A stretch of 64,000 nucleotides of DNA from Gammaproteobacteria bacterium (GCA_029253585.1 JAQWZF010000006.1:1-64000), one strand, 5' to 3'; shown: positions 7,311-15,853, counted from the first letter of the stretch. The notes: generated from the sequence alone by a model not told the origin. Made by a program: numbers and translations.

Positions 7311-7667
7311 TCTTATTCTCCTTTAAAATTCAGCTCTAGCAAGTCTGCACGGTAACTATAACCATAAGCTGTGTGCGTTAGCACCCCCCGTCCCATAAAA
7401 AGACCCCGCCCAGTAGAGGAGGCTAGGAAACAACCAATCCGGTTTCTGCTGGGTTAGCTAAATTAACCGGCTGGGTTAATGATGACCATTCGTCAGGATT
7501 CCTTAACGGTTGGTAGTGTTAATGCGTGGTTTTGTGAGCGTTAATGCGTAACGGAGATCAGCCCCAAATCTAGGAGCTGACCACAATATATAGTGTTTTG
7601 TGTTGGGAGTAGGTGCTGAAATCAGCTAAGTGATTGATTTAATTAAATTCACTATTACCGGTAACTA
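7311..7667. other. Intergenic region with paired direct repeat
   Basis: No credible gene is seen in these 357 bases. GTTAATGCGT occurs at 7518-7527 and again at 7540-7549, 22 bases (about two helical turns) apart, in a block also holding TTAACGG/GTAACGG and GGTTAA variants. That spacing would suit a repressor operator, but it is downstream of the 7668-7946 gene and about 200 bases upstream of the aldolase start. Confidence 0.3.
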
Positions 7668-7946
7668 TTATTGCTGGAAGTGATTTACCGTTCCGACGCG
7701 AGACCCCGGTTCATCATACTTAGCAAACAGAAACACAGTCACCATCTTCCGCACATGACTGGCCAAAGATAAGTCTCCGGGTTTGTCTGGTAGTACCCGC
7801 ATGTAGAGGAAATCACGCCAGTTTTGCCAGCCGTCCTCATAGGCGAGGACTTCAAGTGCTTGCCAGTATTTACGCTCCAAAGCTAAACAGCTCCGCCCGC
7901 TGTCTTGGTCAATATGGCGTTGCTCTAAGTATCGCCTGAGCATCAT
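7668..7946 (-). CDS. Ribbon-helix-helix-like protein, last gene of duplicated module
   Basis: A 92-residue protein starting MMLRRYLEQRHIDQD. The core SCLALERKYWQALEVLA resembles an RHH_4-type ribbon-helix-helix and the protein at 5864-6079. I chose the ATG at 7946 because it overlaps the TGA of the preceding gene (ATGA), and the truncated sister copy at 8530-8601 has exactly the same junction; an ATG at 7955 is also open. It would be translationally coupled to the membrane protein upstream. A role as repressor of its own module is plausible but unproven. Confidence 0.55.
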   Translation of the reverse strand: MMLRRYLEQRHIDQDSGRSCLALERKYWQALEVLAYEDGWQNWRDFLYMRVLPDKPGDLSLASHVRKMVTVFLFAKYDEPGSRVGTVNHFQQ

Positions 7947-8404
7947 TCGGCGCATCTATCAGGTAACGACCTTAAGTAGCTGACAAAGCTCTCAACATAT
8001 TGAGCATCAATGTTGGGTCGTAACTCACAGTTGTTGTACCAACTGGCTATGCGGTTTCTTGTCTGCCTCCAATATTCCTCAGCAAATAATCCGGTACGGT
8101 ATTGGTACAAGTTATTTTCTAGCATGACTCCTCTCCACTGGTGAAGCAGAATCGCCACTTGTTTTTCTTCTTCAGTCAGGGCAGCAAAACTATAATTAGC
8201 GTCTGTGAACAAAGTATAGCCATCGATATTTCCCTCTATCGAACTTAAAAGCCTGTCAGTTTGCATTTCGGCTCTCGCTTGCACCTGAGCGGCGAGTGCA
8301 ATTCTTTGAGACTGCCTCATTTCAAGGCCAACAAATATGAGTGAGCCAATAATTCCCACCACACCCAAAAGTTGTATTAAATCCTCGATTGCTATCTTTC
8401 TCAT
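7943..8404 (-). CDS. Small N-terminally anchored membrane protein, copy 2
   Basis: 153 residues. An N-terminal transmembrane helix around residues 9-27 contains GVVGIIGSLIFVGLEMRQSQ, followed by a soluble helical region ending YLRSLPDRCAE. The IGSLIFVGLE(L/M)RQ signature is shared with the sister copy at 8598-9083 and with a widespread family of uncharacterised bacterial membrane proteins that carry GYE(I/L)RQ after the helix. It overlaps genes on both sides by four bases (ATGA junctions), so the three are translated as a coupled unit. Function unknown. Confidence 0.7.
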   Translation of the reverse strand: MRKIAIEDLIQLLGVVGIIGSLIFVGLEMRQSQRIALAAQVQARAEMQTDRLLSSIEGNIDGYTLFTDANYSFAALTEEEKQVAILLHQWRGVMLENNLYQYRTGLFAEEYWRQTRNRIASWYNNCELRPNIDAQYVESFVSYLRSLPDRCAE

Positions 8405-8526
8405 TGCTCAGTTACCTCCCTTTTAATAGCCTGTTTTTCAGGCCGTATTGTATCGATAACTTTGTTTATTTTCTCCCTGCTAACTACTGCTTTTTCAAAC
8501 ATACTTGTAGACGGCAATCTATCCAT
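8401..8526 (-). pseudogene. C-terminal remnant of the module's first gene, copy 2
   Basis: A 41-codon frame begins MDRLPSTSMFEKAVV and ends KREVTEQ with an ATGA overlap into the next membrane-protein gene. It aligns with the C-terminal half of the 82-residue protein at 9098-9346 (MDRILPISTFDKG...). The N-terminal half is missing. It may still be translated from its own ATG, because the in-frame stop at 8530 lies just before it. This is one half of a fusion scar. Confidence 0.5.
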
Positions 8527-8529
8527 CAC

Positions 8530-8601
8530 TCACTTCTGAGTGATTACACGACCGCTGTCTAGGTTAACCTGACGCTGTTCTAGGTATCGTTTTAGCATCA
8601 T
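8530..8601 (-). pseudogene. Truncated ribbon-helix-helix gene, copy 1
   Basis: A 23-residue frame starting MMLKRYLEQRQVNLDSGR matches the N-terminus of the intact sister at 7946 (MMLRRYLEQRHIDQDSGR). It then runs into sequence matching the first gene of the module (ITQK, stop, MDRLP) instead of the LERKYW core. Its ATG overlaps the TGA of the upstream membrane-protein gene exactly as in the intact copy. A deletion between two tandem module copies explains the structure. Confidence 0.55.
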
Positions 8602-9083
8602 TCAGAGCACACATCAGTAAGCGTGCTAATTTCATTTAAAAATCCTTCGGGGAAAAATTGTGCTCTCGCTGACCACAGCTCCCGCATGTCACATTGATTG
8701 TAGAAGAACGAAAGAGCCTTGAGCTTTGCATCCCAAACTTCTGTTGGCATCAGGCGCTGACTATACTGGAAGTAGTCATTCTCATACGTAAATAAATGCG
8801 CATGGAAGATATTCCTCCGCAGGATATCTTCGTTGCTGAACTTGTCTCCATAGTTAGAATTGGTTTCCATCACCACGGATTGCCAGTCCACTCCAGATTG
8901 ACTGGTTGAGCCAAGCAAATTAAAGAAGTTCGAGGTTCTCTCTTGTTGCTGTCCTGCTTGGGCGATTCTCTGAGTTTGTCTTAACTCTAGTCCAACAAAA
9001 ATCAGGGAACCAATTACTCCAAGTATGCCAAGAAAATTGGCCAATCCAGTAAATGATATTGCTACGGGTATTTTTGATGACAT
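8598..9083 (-). CDS. Small N-terminally anchored membrane protein, copy 1
   Basis: 161 residues with an N-terminal helix at about 15-34 (LGILGVIGSLIFVGLELRQ) and a soluble helical C-terminal domain ending LTDVCSE. It is clearly paralogous to the 153-residue protein at 7943-8404: same helix signature, a similar FYNQC/WYNNC segment, and the same C-terminal Cys-containing end. AGGAG lies seven bases before the ATG. It follows the 82-residue gene by 14 bases. Function unknown. Confidence 0.7.
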   Translation of the reverse strand: MSSKIPVAISFTGLANFLGILGVIGSLIFVGLELRQTQRIAQAGQQQERTSNFFNLLGSTSQSGVDWQSVVMETNSNYGDKFSNEDILRRNIFHAHLFTYENDYFQYSQRLMPTEVWDAKLKALSFFYNQCDMRELWSARAQFFPEGFLNEISTLTDVCSE

Positions 9084-9097
9084 GACTGGACTCCTAG

Positions 9098-9346
9098 TTA
9101 TAGCTCGTTAATTACTTTTTCGACCTTTATCGGAATAGTTGAAATGGTGATGTTGATTCTTTCTTTGAAGTCAGTGCCTTTGTCGAAGGTACTTATGGGA
9201 AGAATCCTATCCATAAGTATCTTCTGAGCTGCCGTTTGATTCTCGTGAGTGTCATCAAGGGCTGTTCTGACCACCGTCTCTATGACCTTGGGAACGTCTG
9301 GATGCTCTAAAAGCGTTTGCTTTAACTCAATCTGTCTAGCCACCAT
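9098..9346 (-). CDS. Hypothetical protein, 82 residues, first gene of duplicated module
   Basis: A small, mostly helical soluble protein. The section AAQKILMDRILPIS is followed by a charged segment and a C-terminal run ending KVEKVINEL. The A..KILMDR.LP pattern reminds me of short phage-associated proteins, but I cannot assign a family. GAGAG precedes the ATG. It is the promoter-proximal gene of the first module copy; a truncated duplicate is fused into 8401-8526. Confidence that it is translated is moderate. Confidence 0.55.
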   Translation of the reverse strand: MVARQIELKQTLLEHPDVPKVIETVVRTALDDTHENQTAAQKILMDRILPISTFDKGTDFKERINITISTIPIKVEKVINEL

Positions 9347-9681
9347 AGAAATGTTCTCTCACAGATTACTCACTGACAAGCTGCACCAATTTAGAACAGA
9401 ATGAAGTTGTTTTTTATACGTGGCCGCACCAACTTGATACAGAACCCCAGTAGTTTTTTTAGAGGTGGCAAGTCAGTGTGTTTTTTTCACGTTTCACGCG
9501 ATTGTAATATAACATTTCAGTAAACTAACAAAGTAAGCAGTCAACCTTTACGTTACAGATTCCTTTTGGAATAATGGAAGTGCTGATTTTTCTGGAAATT
9601 GGTAAAACTTACACGAAATATCAACTCACAGAGCGGCTGAATACGGGTCGCAGATAAATTTCTTATAAAAAGGAACTCATT
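9347..9681. other. Divergent intergenic region
   Basis: These 335 bases separate the minus-strand module from a plus-strand gene and must carry promoters for both. It is AT-rich with two T-runs (about 9455-9460 and 9480-9487). I could not pick a convincing -35/-10 pair. No small gene with a good ribosome site was found. Confidence 0.4.
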
Positions 9682-10092
9682 ATGGCGTTAGGCGAATTAT
9701 TATTAGACGAAATTGGAACAATTACAGGTGTGAAGGTGCTCCCGGCAACCGCAGAGGGAGCGAACTACGAAGTTTGTCTTTCTGCGTCGGGTGAGATGCG
9801 TGGAACGAAATATAGTACTAACTGGACATATGCCCAAATTGTCAGAACGGACGGAAGTATCTACGGTGCAGGCGATGGAGTTATGACTACAGAATGCGGA
9901 GAAGTATTTTATATTAAGGGCAGTGGCTCCGCGCCCGGACCTGATAAGAGTGGGAATATACCTTTTCGCTATATTAATCATCTGCATACAACGTCCGAGA
10001 AATTTTCAGACCTTAATGGAGTCGCGATAGTAGGTGAGTATGACGTCAGCGAAGATGGGTCTACCGTTGCAAAGGGTTGGCATTGGAAGTAA
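9682..10092 (+). CDS. Conserved hypothetical protein, 136 residues
   Basis: A soluble beta-rich protein starting MALGELLLDEIGT. Repeated features such as DGSIYGAGDGVMTT, IKGSGSA, HTTSEKFSDLNGV, and a C-terminal GEYDV plus GWHWK look like a small beta-barrel (lipocalin-like or allene-oxide-cyclase-like). Similar uncharacterised bacterial proteins of this length exist to my recollection, with no known reaction. AAAGGAA precedes the ATG. The next gene follows 86 bases later on the same strand. Confidence 0.65.
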   Translation: MALGELLLDEIGTITGVKVLPATAEGANYEVCLSASGEMRGTKYSTNWTYAQIVRTDGSIYGAGDGVMTTECGEVFYIKGSGSAPGPDKSGNIPFRYINHLHTTSEKFSDLNGVAIVGEYDVSEDGSTVAKGWHWK

Positions 10093-10178
10093 CACCAAAA
10101 CCACAAATTTGATGAGGTCGCTTTTTAGTGCCTCATCAGTTTACGTTAACCTCAACGCCTACTCTTGGGAGCAGTCGA

Positions 10179-10556
10179 ATGCAAGACTCAAAAAACCAAA
10201 TCCAAGTTTTTTATGAACTCACAGTATTACCTGGCAAAGCTGAAGAACTCAAAGAGATTGCTTCAAAGATGGTCAACATGAATGCTGCAGAAGAACCAGG
10301 GACTTTGGTGTACAACGTCTACATGAATGAAGACGACACTCTTTTCACTTATTTAGAAACGTATAGTGACGCTGAGACCGGTCTGTTTCACGCCAAACGA
10401 TTTGCTGACGGCGAATACGTCGGGCAAATATTAGAACGTACAGATGGAGGTCGCCTTTGCTTCTATGGCGCAGTATCAGATGAGTTTAAACAGTGGGCAG
10501 CAGACAATGGGTTTGAGCCTGAGTATTACAGTTTGATTGACGGGTATGTTCGCTAG
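10179..10556 (+). CDS. ABM-like (dimeric alpha/beta-barrel) monooxygenase-family protein
   Basis: About 125 residues. The core IQVFYELTVLPGKAEELKEIASKM, described in short blocks, then EEPGTLVYNVYMNED, FTYLETYSDAET and FHAKRF, matches the antibiotic-biosynthesis-monooxygenase (ABM) fold of small cofactor-free or dimeric ferredoxin-like proteins. An earlier ATG at 10128 is open, but the one at 10179 has GGGAG at good spacing and gives the normal domain start. The substrate is unknown; such proteins include quinol monooxygenases. Confidence 0.7.
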   Translation: MQDSKNQIQVFYELTVLPGKAEELKEIASKMVNMNAAEEPGTLVYNVYMNEDDTLFTYLETYSDAETGLFHAKRFADGEYVGQILERTDGGRLCFYGAVSDEFKQWAADNGFEPEYYSLIDGYVR

Positions 10557-10684
10557 TTTATAAGCAAATTAAGCTGAGTGCGGTCAAAGCCTGTGGCTAT
10601 CCGCACTCAGTATGATGGCTTTTTTGATGGAACTTGCGCTCTTCAAGGTCGATAGAAGTGGGATTATTGTTGTTAGTAGTTTGT

Positions 10685-11023
10685 TCACAACGCCCAAATT
10701 TCCTCCACTCTCCCAGCATCATCAATTTTGAATATTTCAACGATGTCCAAAACCACTCCATCTTTATCGGAGATGTGAAGATAACAAGTTACGGCAGACC
10801 CAAATTCAACTATATCTACTAATTCTTGTTTTGCCTCAATCTCAGTTAACCACCCAAAAATCACTTCTTGAACCTCGGCCGGTCCTGAAACATCAAAATT
10901 CATTGAAGGAACATGCATTCTGTAATTTTGTGTACATGAAACCTTAGACCATTCGTCATAACCTCCACTAGCATTTAACTTATAATGGCGGATTGCTTCA
11001 GCAGTAGGCGATAGGTTTTTCAT
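10685..11023 (-). CDS. NTF2-like / SnoaL-like protein
   Basis: A 112-residue alpha+beta protein. The N-terminal helices are followed by NYRMHVPSM, EVQEVIFGWLTEI and a C-terminal sheet ending with VLDIVEIFKIDDAGRVEEIW, a pattern typical of the SnoaL-like NTF2 fold (often isomerases, hydratases or stress proteins). The ATG at 11023 is chosen because of the AGAGGA site eight bases upstream; a frame start at 11050 lacks one. It converges on the ABM-like gene. Function not assignable. Confidence 0.65.
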   Translation of the reverse strand: MKNLSPTAEAIRHYKLNASGGYDEWSKVSCTQNYRMHVPSMNFDVSGPAEVQEVIFGWLTEIEAKQELVDIVEFGSAVTCYLHISDKDGVVLDIVEIFKIDDAGRVEEIWAL

Positions 11024-11050
11024 ATTTGTATTCCTCTTTAAATTTAGCAT

Positions 11051-11924
11051 TTCCGTGGTTCATTTCTTCGTAAATTCAACTCTAAGAAAAGAATAGCGTG
11101 GACAAGAGTCGTCCCATGCTCGGGTTTTATAGCTTAATTACTTCCTATTACGCAATCGTTTGCCTTCTTGTGCGCCAGAGCTGCGGCTAGTAGTAGAGTC
11201 TTCTTCATACTGCCTCCTTATTTGCTACCCAAGGAAAGAGTATCTTATTTCCAGTCGGTGAATCTTCTTCATTGATTTAGCCTAAAGCGACTTTTACCAA
11301 TTTATCTGGGTCGTCATAAAAATCGTTTACTATTATATATCTATCGCGCATTCTCTGACTCGTCTTAGCTGATTAATAAACCTCGCCCGCTGTAAAGAGA
11401 GGTTTTACCTTATTGTAGTGGTGAATAGTTTAACCTTGCTTATCAAAAGCCTTTGATAAGAAGAATAAAAGATATCGCCGAAGTGAGCCGTTGTCCGGTT
11501 TCGTAACCGGCAAATCCGGTACCGCCCGTATCATCTGTCCTCCGCTGGCCGCTCGCAGAACTTATATGCCGCTTCTGGGAAACACTGGCAGTCTATTAAT
11601 TTGACTGAATACTCACTCACGGGCTCGCTCCGCAAGTGCTTGAGAGACAGTGCTGGCTTTGGCCGGATATTAGCTTAGGCGAATCTCTTTACTATTCCTC
11701 TATCATTACTCTATATAAAACAATATGTTAAGCGATAGATTCAGCCGGGCCAGCCAAACCTTCGATTTCTTCGCTCGATAAGCTGCGACTAGGCTCAAGG
11801 CTGATTTTGCTGCAGCTGGGGCTGTGTCTTTGGCTCTTTTCAGTCCCGCACTATTACTTAGCCGGTTGAAGCTTTAGAATCTTTTATCGACTCTAATACA
11901 GCGACTCTATGTGGAAACCAGCCT
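11051..11924. other. Large intergenic region with hairpins
   Basis: This is the longest gene-free stretch (874 bases). It holds one tiny signal-peptide-like frame (11134-11208), a 9-bp perfect stem-loop (CTTATCAAA/TTTGATAAG, 11439-11460) without a T-run, and a 6-bp stem CCGGTT/AACCGG with TCGT loop (11495-11510). Nothing else is recognisable. A decayed gene or a small RNA could sit here. Confidence 0.4.
11134..11208 (-). pseudogene. Signal-peptide-like fragment, 24 codons
   Basis: A perfect AAGGAGG lies four bases before an ATG. The frame reads MKKTLLLAAALAHKKAND and stops after 24 residues. This looks like the beginning of a secreted protein whose body has been lost, or a tiny exported peptide. 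Confidence 0.3.
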
Positions 11925-13277
11925 TTGCCTGAACAACGTACACTTCTCTTACTAGCTGGTGTCCTGCTGGCCTCGGCCTTGGCTCCCCTGGGTTCTACCT
12001 CTATCGCTGTCGCCATGCCGCAGATTGCTCAATTTATGGAGATGGACCCCGGCACCACTACGCAACTACTGGTTGGCGGGTATCTGCTCATCTCTGTCAT
12101 AGGCCAGGCCCCGGCTGGTAAACTAGGCGATATCATCGGCTATCAGAAGGCGCTCTATATTGGCTTAAGCGTGTTTATGCTCGGGTCGTTATTGGCGTAT
12201 TTGATCCGCAGCATAGAAGTATTGCTAGTATCGAGAATGATAATGGCTGCTGCCAGTGCCATGATCGTGCCGAATGCTTCGGCCATGTTGAGAACACAAC
12301 TACCCGAATCTATGCTGCCATTTGCCTACGGAATCTTCGGCGCGACGATGGGTGCAGCTGCGGCGGTTGGTCCGCTCTTGGGCGGTGCCCTGACTCAATT
12401 CTTCGATTGGCCTGCCATATTCCTGATAAATGTACCGTGGGCGTTGCTCGCGCTCGCTCTTATTGTGACGACATCGAAGCCGCAGACTGAAAAGTCCAAG
12501 GGTTGCCTCGATTTGCGCAGTACGCTACTGCTTGCGTTTGCTATTGCCGCTCTACAGTTAGGATTTATTGGCGACGCCCTCGATCTTCGTTTTTTGGTGC
12601 CGGGATTGATTCTCCTGTGTGGCTTTGTCTGGCTACAGCTAAGGGTTGATGAGCCCGTTTTTGACCCTCGCTTCTTTAAGCGGCCGGCCTATTTAGCGGC
12701 GGGCTTCACAACTTCTCTTGGTAATTTCACCATGTATGCACTGTTGTTCCAATTGCCAATTTTCTTTGTGGATATACGACAGGTGGCAGAGATCGAAATA
12801 GCTAGTGCGCTGTCAGCAATGACTCTATGTATGATGTTAGGCGGGCCGATGTCTGCTGCAGTCGGAAAACTAATTGGTATTCGCTATACTGCTGTGCTGG
12901 CTGCCAGCTTGAACTTGATTGGGCTCTATCTCTACTCTGATCTTGCGGCAGCGTTGGTGCCGATTGATATCATCCTGCCCATGGCTTTAATGGGCTTCGC
13001 CATCGGGATGTCTGGCCCCGTAGTACAGGCGGCGGGTATGCTGGCTATCGAAAAGGGGCGAGCCGGCATGGCGGCGGGGGGCTTGAGTACGATGCGCTAC
13101 TTCGGCGGGGCGATCGGCATTTCTGTATTATCCCTGCAACTCGGTTCAGAATCGACAACGACTCTGGAACAGCATATGTCTGTGATCCCCTATTATGCAG
13201 GCGCATTAATAACTGTTTTTTTTGCGGCATTTCTATTGCCGACCTCAAATAATAAAGTAGCATCTACCGAGGCTTAG
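11925..13277 (+). CDS. MFS drug/metabolite exporter, DHA2 (EmrB/QacA) type
   Basis: A 450-residue inner-membrane transporter with 12-14 hydrophobic helices. Family marks are LGSTSIAVAMPQI (motif D1-like) in the first helix, QAPAGKLGDIIGYQKAL (motif A, loop 2-3), RMIMAAASAMIVPN, and GATMGAAAAVGPLLGGAL (motif C of exporters). The start is TTG at 11925; no in-frame ATG precedes it, and an out-of-frame ATG at 11909 gives an eight-codon frame ending over it. The following phosphotransferase-like gene is 62 bases away, so they may be cotranscribed and functionally linked. The exported compound is unknown. Confidence 0.85.
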   Translation: MPEQRTLLLLAGVLLASALAPLGSTSIAVAMPQIAQFMEMDPGTTTQLLVGGYLLISVIGQAPAGKLGDIIGYQKALYIGLSVFMLGSLLAYLIRSIEVLLVSRMIMAAASAMIVPNASAMLRTQLPESMLPFAYGIFGATMGAAAAVGPLLGGALTQFFDWPAIFLINVPWALLALALIVTTSKPQTEKSKGCLDLRSTLLLAFAIAALQLGFIGDALDLRFLVPGLILLCGFVWLQLRVDEPVFDPRFFKRPAYLAAGFTTSLGNFTMYALLFQLPIFFVDIRQVAEIEIASALSAMTLCMMLGGPMSAAVGKLIGIRYTAVLAASLNLIGLYLYSDLAAALVPIDIILPMALMGFAIGMSGPVVQAAGMLAIEKGRAGMAAGGLSTMRYFGGAIGISVLSLQLGSESTTTLEQHMSVIPYYAGALITVFFAAFLLPTSNNKVASTEA

Positions 13278-13339
13278 TTACGAAACAGCGAGTCCTGATA
13301 ATAAGTAGGCGTGTCTGAATAACAAGAAAGGAGATTAAG

Positions 13340-14998
13340 ATGGAGAGAAAATTCGAAGCACCGGGTCCTGGTACTTGGGCTTTGGACACAACCCACAACA
13401 GTGGTGCGATGACTCTTTACAGTACTCAAACTTGGCCTGGACTGCGGAGAGGCTTTCATGAGGGCTTGGAAAAGTATGGAATCTTATTAGATTATCTGCA
13501 GCCTAGTTTCGTTCATGGCTTTATCTATATGCAGCAGGTTGGGATAGTCGGAAAGCCAGGTGGAGGCCCTCCGCCTAAATTTCTCTTCCAGCTTATGTTT
13601 AAGATTCATCCAAAACTTAGGGCGCGGGTTAAGGCTGCGCATAGTTCGGTAGAGTCGCGAAGATGGCTGCAGGATTTAGAAGAATGGGATGAGTTAAAAA
13701 AGGATTCGATTGCCCGTAATACAAGGCTGCAGTCAGTCAATTTCTCGGAGATGGATAGGGCGGGGCTAATTGAACATCTTGAGGCTTGCTTCGAGAATGC
13801 CGAAGAGATGGTCTATCGTCATCACAAGTATTCCGTAGGATCGATTTTGCCCATCGGCAGATTTTTGGACGTCGCGACACGCACATCGGGTTTGACAGCT
13901 GTCGAGGTGGCACCGCTACTGAAAGGCTCGACCCCGGTCTCGAAGGGAATCGGGGGTGAGCAGCTTCTGAAGTTGGCCGCAACAATCGCGGCAGCCGGCT
14001 TAACTAAGGCGGAGTTAGAAGGTCAGCCAGCAGAAGCAGCGCTTGCCCGCCTACGAGAGCATGCCACTATTAGTGCAGCCTTGGATGAATACCTTACAGT
14101 TGCGGGGTATATGTTGATCGGTGGCTATTGTATCTCTGAGAAAACGCTCAACGAATCACCGAATATTATTCTTGCCAGAATTTATGATGCCCTGGATCCA
14201 CGCGCCGAATCGGATTTAGATCAGGGCTTGGAGCGAAAAATTCGTGAGAAAATTCCAGAGGCAGACCGGGCGGAATTCGATCTGAGTTTGGCTGATGCAA
14301 GAATGGCGAATCGAATGCGCGATGAACGAGGGATATATAACGATATATGGGGCGCGGGAATCGCGCGCACGGCCATACTGGAAGCGGGGCGTCGTCTGTT
14401 GCATGAGGGCAAAATTCTCTCCAACCAAGAATTGGCTCTCGATGCCACCCATGAAGAGTTGCTGAGTCTGTTAAAAGGGGAGTTTTCGATTACCGAATCC
14501 CAGTTGCAGGAACGGCGGGATTGGAGGTTGAGTAAGGCCATCGACGAAGTTCCTGAGTTTCTTGGGCCCGAGCCGGCCGAGCCGCCGCCTATTGAATGGC
14601 TACCGTTGAAGATACAGCCTATGATGCGCGCTTTTAGTCTTGTGATGGGTAATGTCTTCGATGAGCCTAAAGAGGTCACTGAAAAAATTGGTGGTTTGGC
14701 AGTTAGTCCTGGCGTCTATGAGGGAACAGCCAAGGTTATTATCAGCACCCGAGATTTCGATCGTCTCGAGAAGGGCGACATCCTTGTAACTAAGAATACC
14801 TCGGCCGGGTTTAATGTTGTCCTACCTATAATAGGCGCTCTGGTCACAGATAGAGGTGGCATTCTTAGTCATGCTGCTATCGTGAGTCGTGAATTTGGTA
14901 TTCCTGGAGTGGTGGGCACCAAGAATGCGAGCCAACTCATAAAAGACGGCGATAAGATTCGAGTCAAGGGCGATACGGGCGAGGTAGAAATCCTTTGA
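13340..14998 (+). CDS. PEP-utilising phosphotransferase, substrate and phosphohistidine part
   Basis: 552 residues. The N-terminal 430 or so residues begin APGPGTWALDTTH and resemble the central substrate-binding region of rifampin-phosphotransferase/PEP-synthase-like enzymes. The C-terminal 100 residues are a swivelling phosphohistidine domain: LVTKNTSAGFNVVLP, TDRGGILSHAAIV with His511 as the phospho-acceptor, and REFGIPGVVGT. The ATP-binding domain that normally sits at the N-terminus of such enzymes is instead the next gene, which overlaps this stop by four bases. AAGGAG precedes the ATG. The substrate phosphorylated is not known; similarity to a resistance enzyme does not prove resistance. 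Confidence 0.8.
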   Translation: MERKFEAPGPGTWALDTTHNSGAMTLYSTQTWPGLRRGFHEGLEKYGILLDYLQPSFVHGFIYMQQVGIVGKPGGGPPPKFLFQLMFKIHPKLRARVKAAHSSVESRRWLQDLEEWDELKKDSIARNTRLQSVNFSEMDRAGLIEHLEACFENAEEMVYRHHKYSVGSILPIGRFLDVATRTSGLTAVEVAPLLKGSTPVSKGIGGEQLLKLAATIAAAGLTKAELEGQPAEAALARLREHATISAALDEYLTVAGYMLIGGYCISEKTLNESPNIILARIYDALDPRAESDLDQGLERKIREKIPEADRAEFDLSLADARMANRMRDERGIYNDIWGAGIARTAILEAGRRLLHEGKILSNQELALDATHEELLSLLKGEFSITESQLQERRDWRLSKAIDEVPEFLGPEPAEPPPIEWLPLKIQPMMRAFSLVMGNVFDEPKEVTEKIGGLAVSPGVYEGTAKVIISTRDFDRLEKGDILVTKNTSAGFNVVLPIIGALVTDRGGILSHAAIVSREFGIPGVVGTKNASQLIKDGDKIRVKGDTGEVEIL

Positions 14999-15816
14999 GG
15001 GATCAGGTGAGTGTGGCTGTGCCTCTCAGAGATGCAATCGAAGAAGATCGATTTGGAGGTAAGTGTGTCAGCCTAGGAACCGCGCTTCGCGCCTATCTGC
15101 CTGCGCCCAACGGCTATGCTTTGGCAGTCGACTTGGTCGATGCCATTGCAAATGGCGATGAGCAGTCTATATCCAGCGTATTGCCACTGTTCGCAGAGCT
15201 TGCGCCGGCCATAGCGGTTCGTTCTAGCGCGGTAGGAGAGGATTCGGTCGCAGCAAGTTTCGCAGGCCAGCACCTATCTGTGCTTAATGTGATGGATGCA
15301 GCGACGATGATTGGAGCGATAAAGCAAGTCCATGGATCAGCCTTCACGGACGAGGCAATTGGCTATAGGGCTAAAATGGGAGTGGACGGGGAGCCTGCGA
15401 TAGCCGTAGTTTTGCAACAGCAGATTCTAAGCGAAGTAGCGGGTGTCATGTTTACGAAGAACCCACTCACTGGCGATACCGAGCGATACATAGAAGCGAG
15501 CTGGGGGCTTGGAGAGGCCGTCGTTGCCGGTATGATCGTGCCAGACAGTTTTAGGATCTCTGTGAATGGAGATCTACTTGAACAGGTGGCCGGAGACAAA
15601 GATATCGAACTAGTCGCCTGTTCAGAGGGCGAGACAATGGAGATAGAAGTCGAAGAGGACAAGGTTGCTGCATTCTGCCTTAACTCAAATGAACTCGAAC
15701 GCCTGCATGGTCTTGCGCTAGAATGTGAGGCGGTCTACGGCGAGCATATAGACATTGAGTGGGCGTTCCATGGGGGGCAGCTCTATCTCTTACAGTGCCG
15801 CGCGATAACGAATTGA
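14995..15816 (+). CDS. PEP/pyruvate-binding ATP-grasp domain protein (PPDK_N type)
   Basis: 273 residues covering only the ATP-grasp domain found at the N-terminus of PEP synthase, PPDK and rifampin phosphotransferase. Marks are GGKCVSLG, PNGYAL, AVRSSAVGEDSVAASFAGQ (nucleotide-binding), QQQILSEVAGVMFTKNP, EASWGLGEAVVAG and the terminal IEWAF..LYLLQCRAIT. It should phosphorylate the catalytic His of the upstream gene product, forming one two-subunit enzyme. The frame can start at TTG 14995 (overlapping the TGA) or at GTG 15007, which has GAGG six bases upstream; both are plausible. Confidence 0.85.
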   Translation: MRDQVSVAVPLRDAIEEDRFGGKCVSLGTALRAYLPAPNGYALAVDLVDAIANGDEQSISSVLPLFAELAPAIAVRSSAVGEDSVAASFAGQHLSVLNVMDAATMIGAIKQVHGSAFTDEAIGYRAKMGVDGEPAIAVVLQQQILSEVAGVMFTKNPLTGDTERYIEASWGLGEAVVAGMIVPDSFRISVNGDLLEQVAGDKDIELVACSEGETMEIEVEEDKVAAFCLNSNELERLHGLALECEAVYGEHIDIEWAFHGGQLYLLQCRAITN

Positions 15817-15853
15817 ATTCAGTTACAGCTATTTTATTTGGGCTACTAGTGTC

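Noticed and set aside
7518-7549. CRISPR array
   Set aside because: Only two short repeats with a 12-base gap; no further units or cas genes.
13340-15816. Calling the split enzyme a rifampin resistance phosphotransferase
   Set aside because: Domain relationship is clear but substrate-binding residues cannot be judged by eye; PEP synthase-like proteins of other function share this fold.
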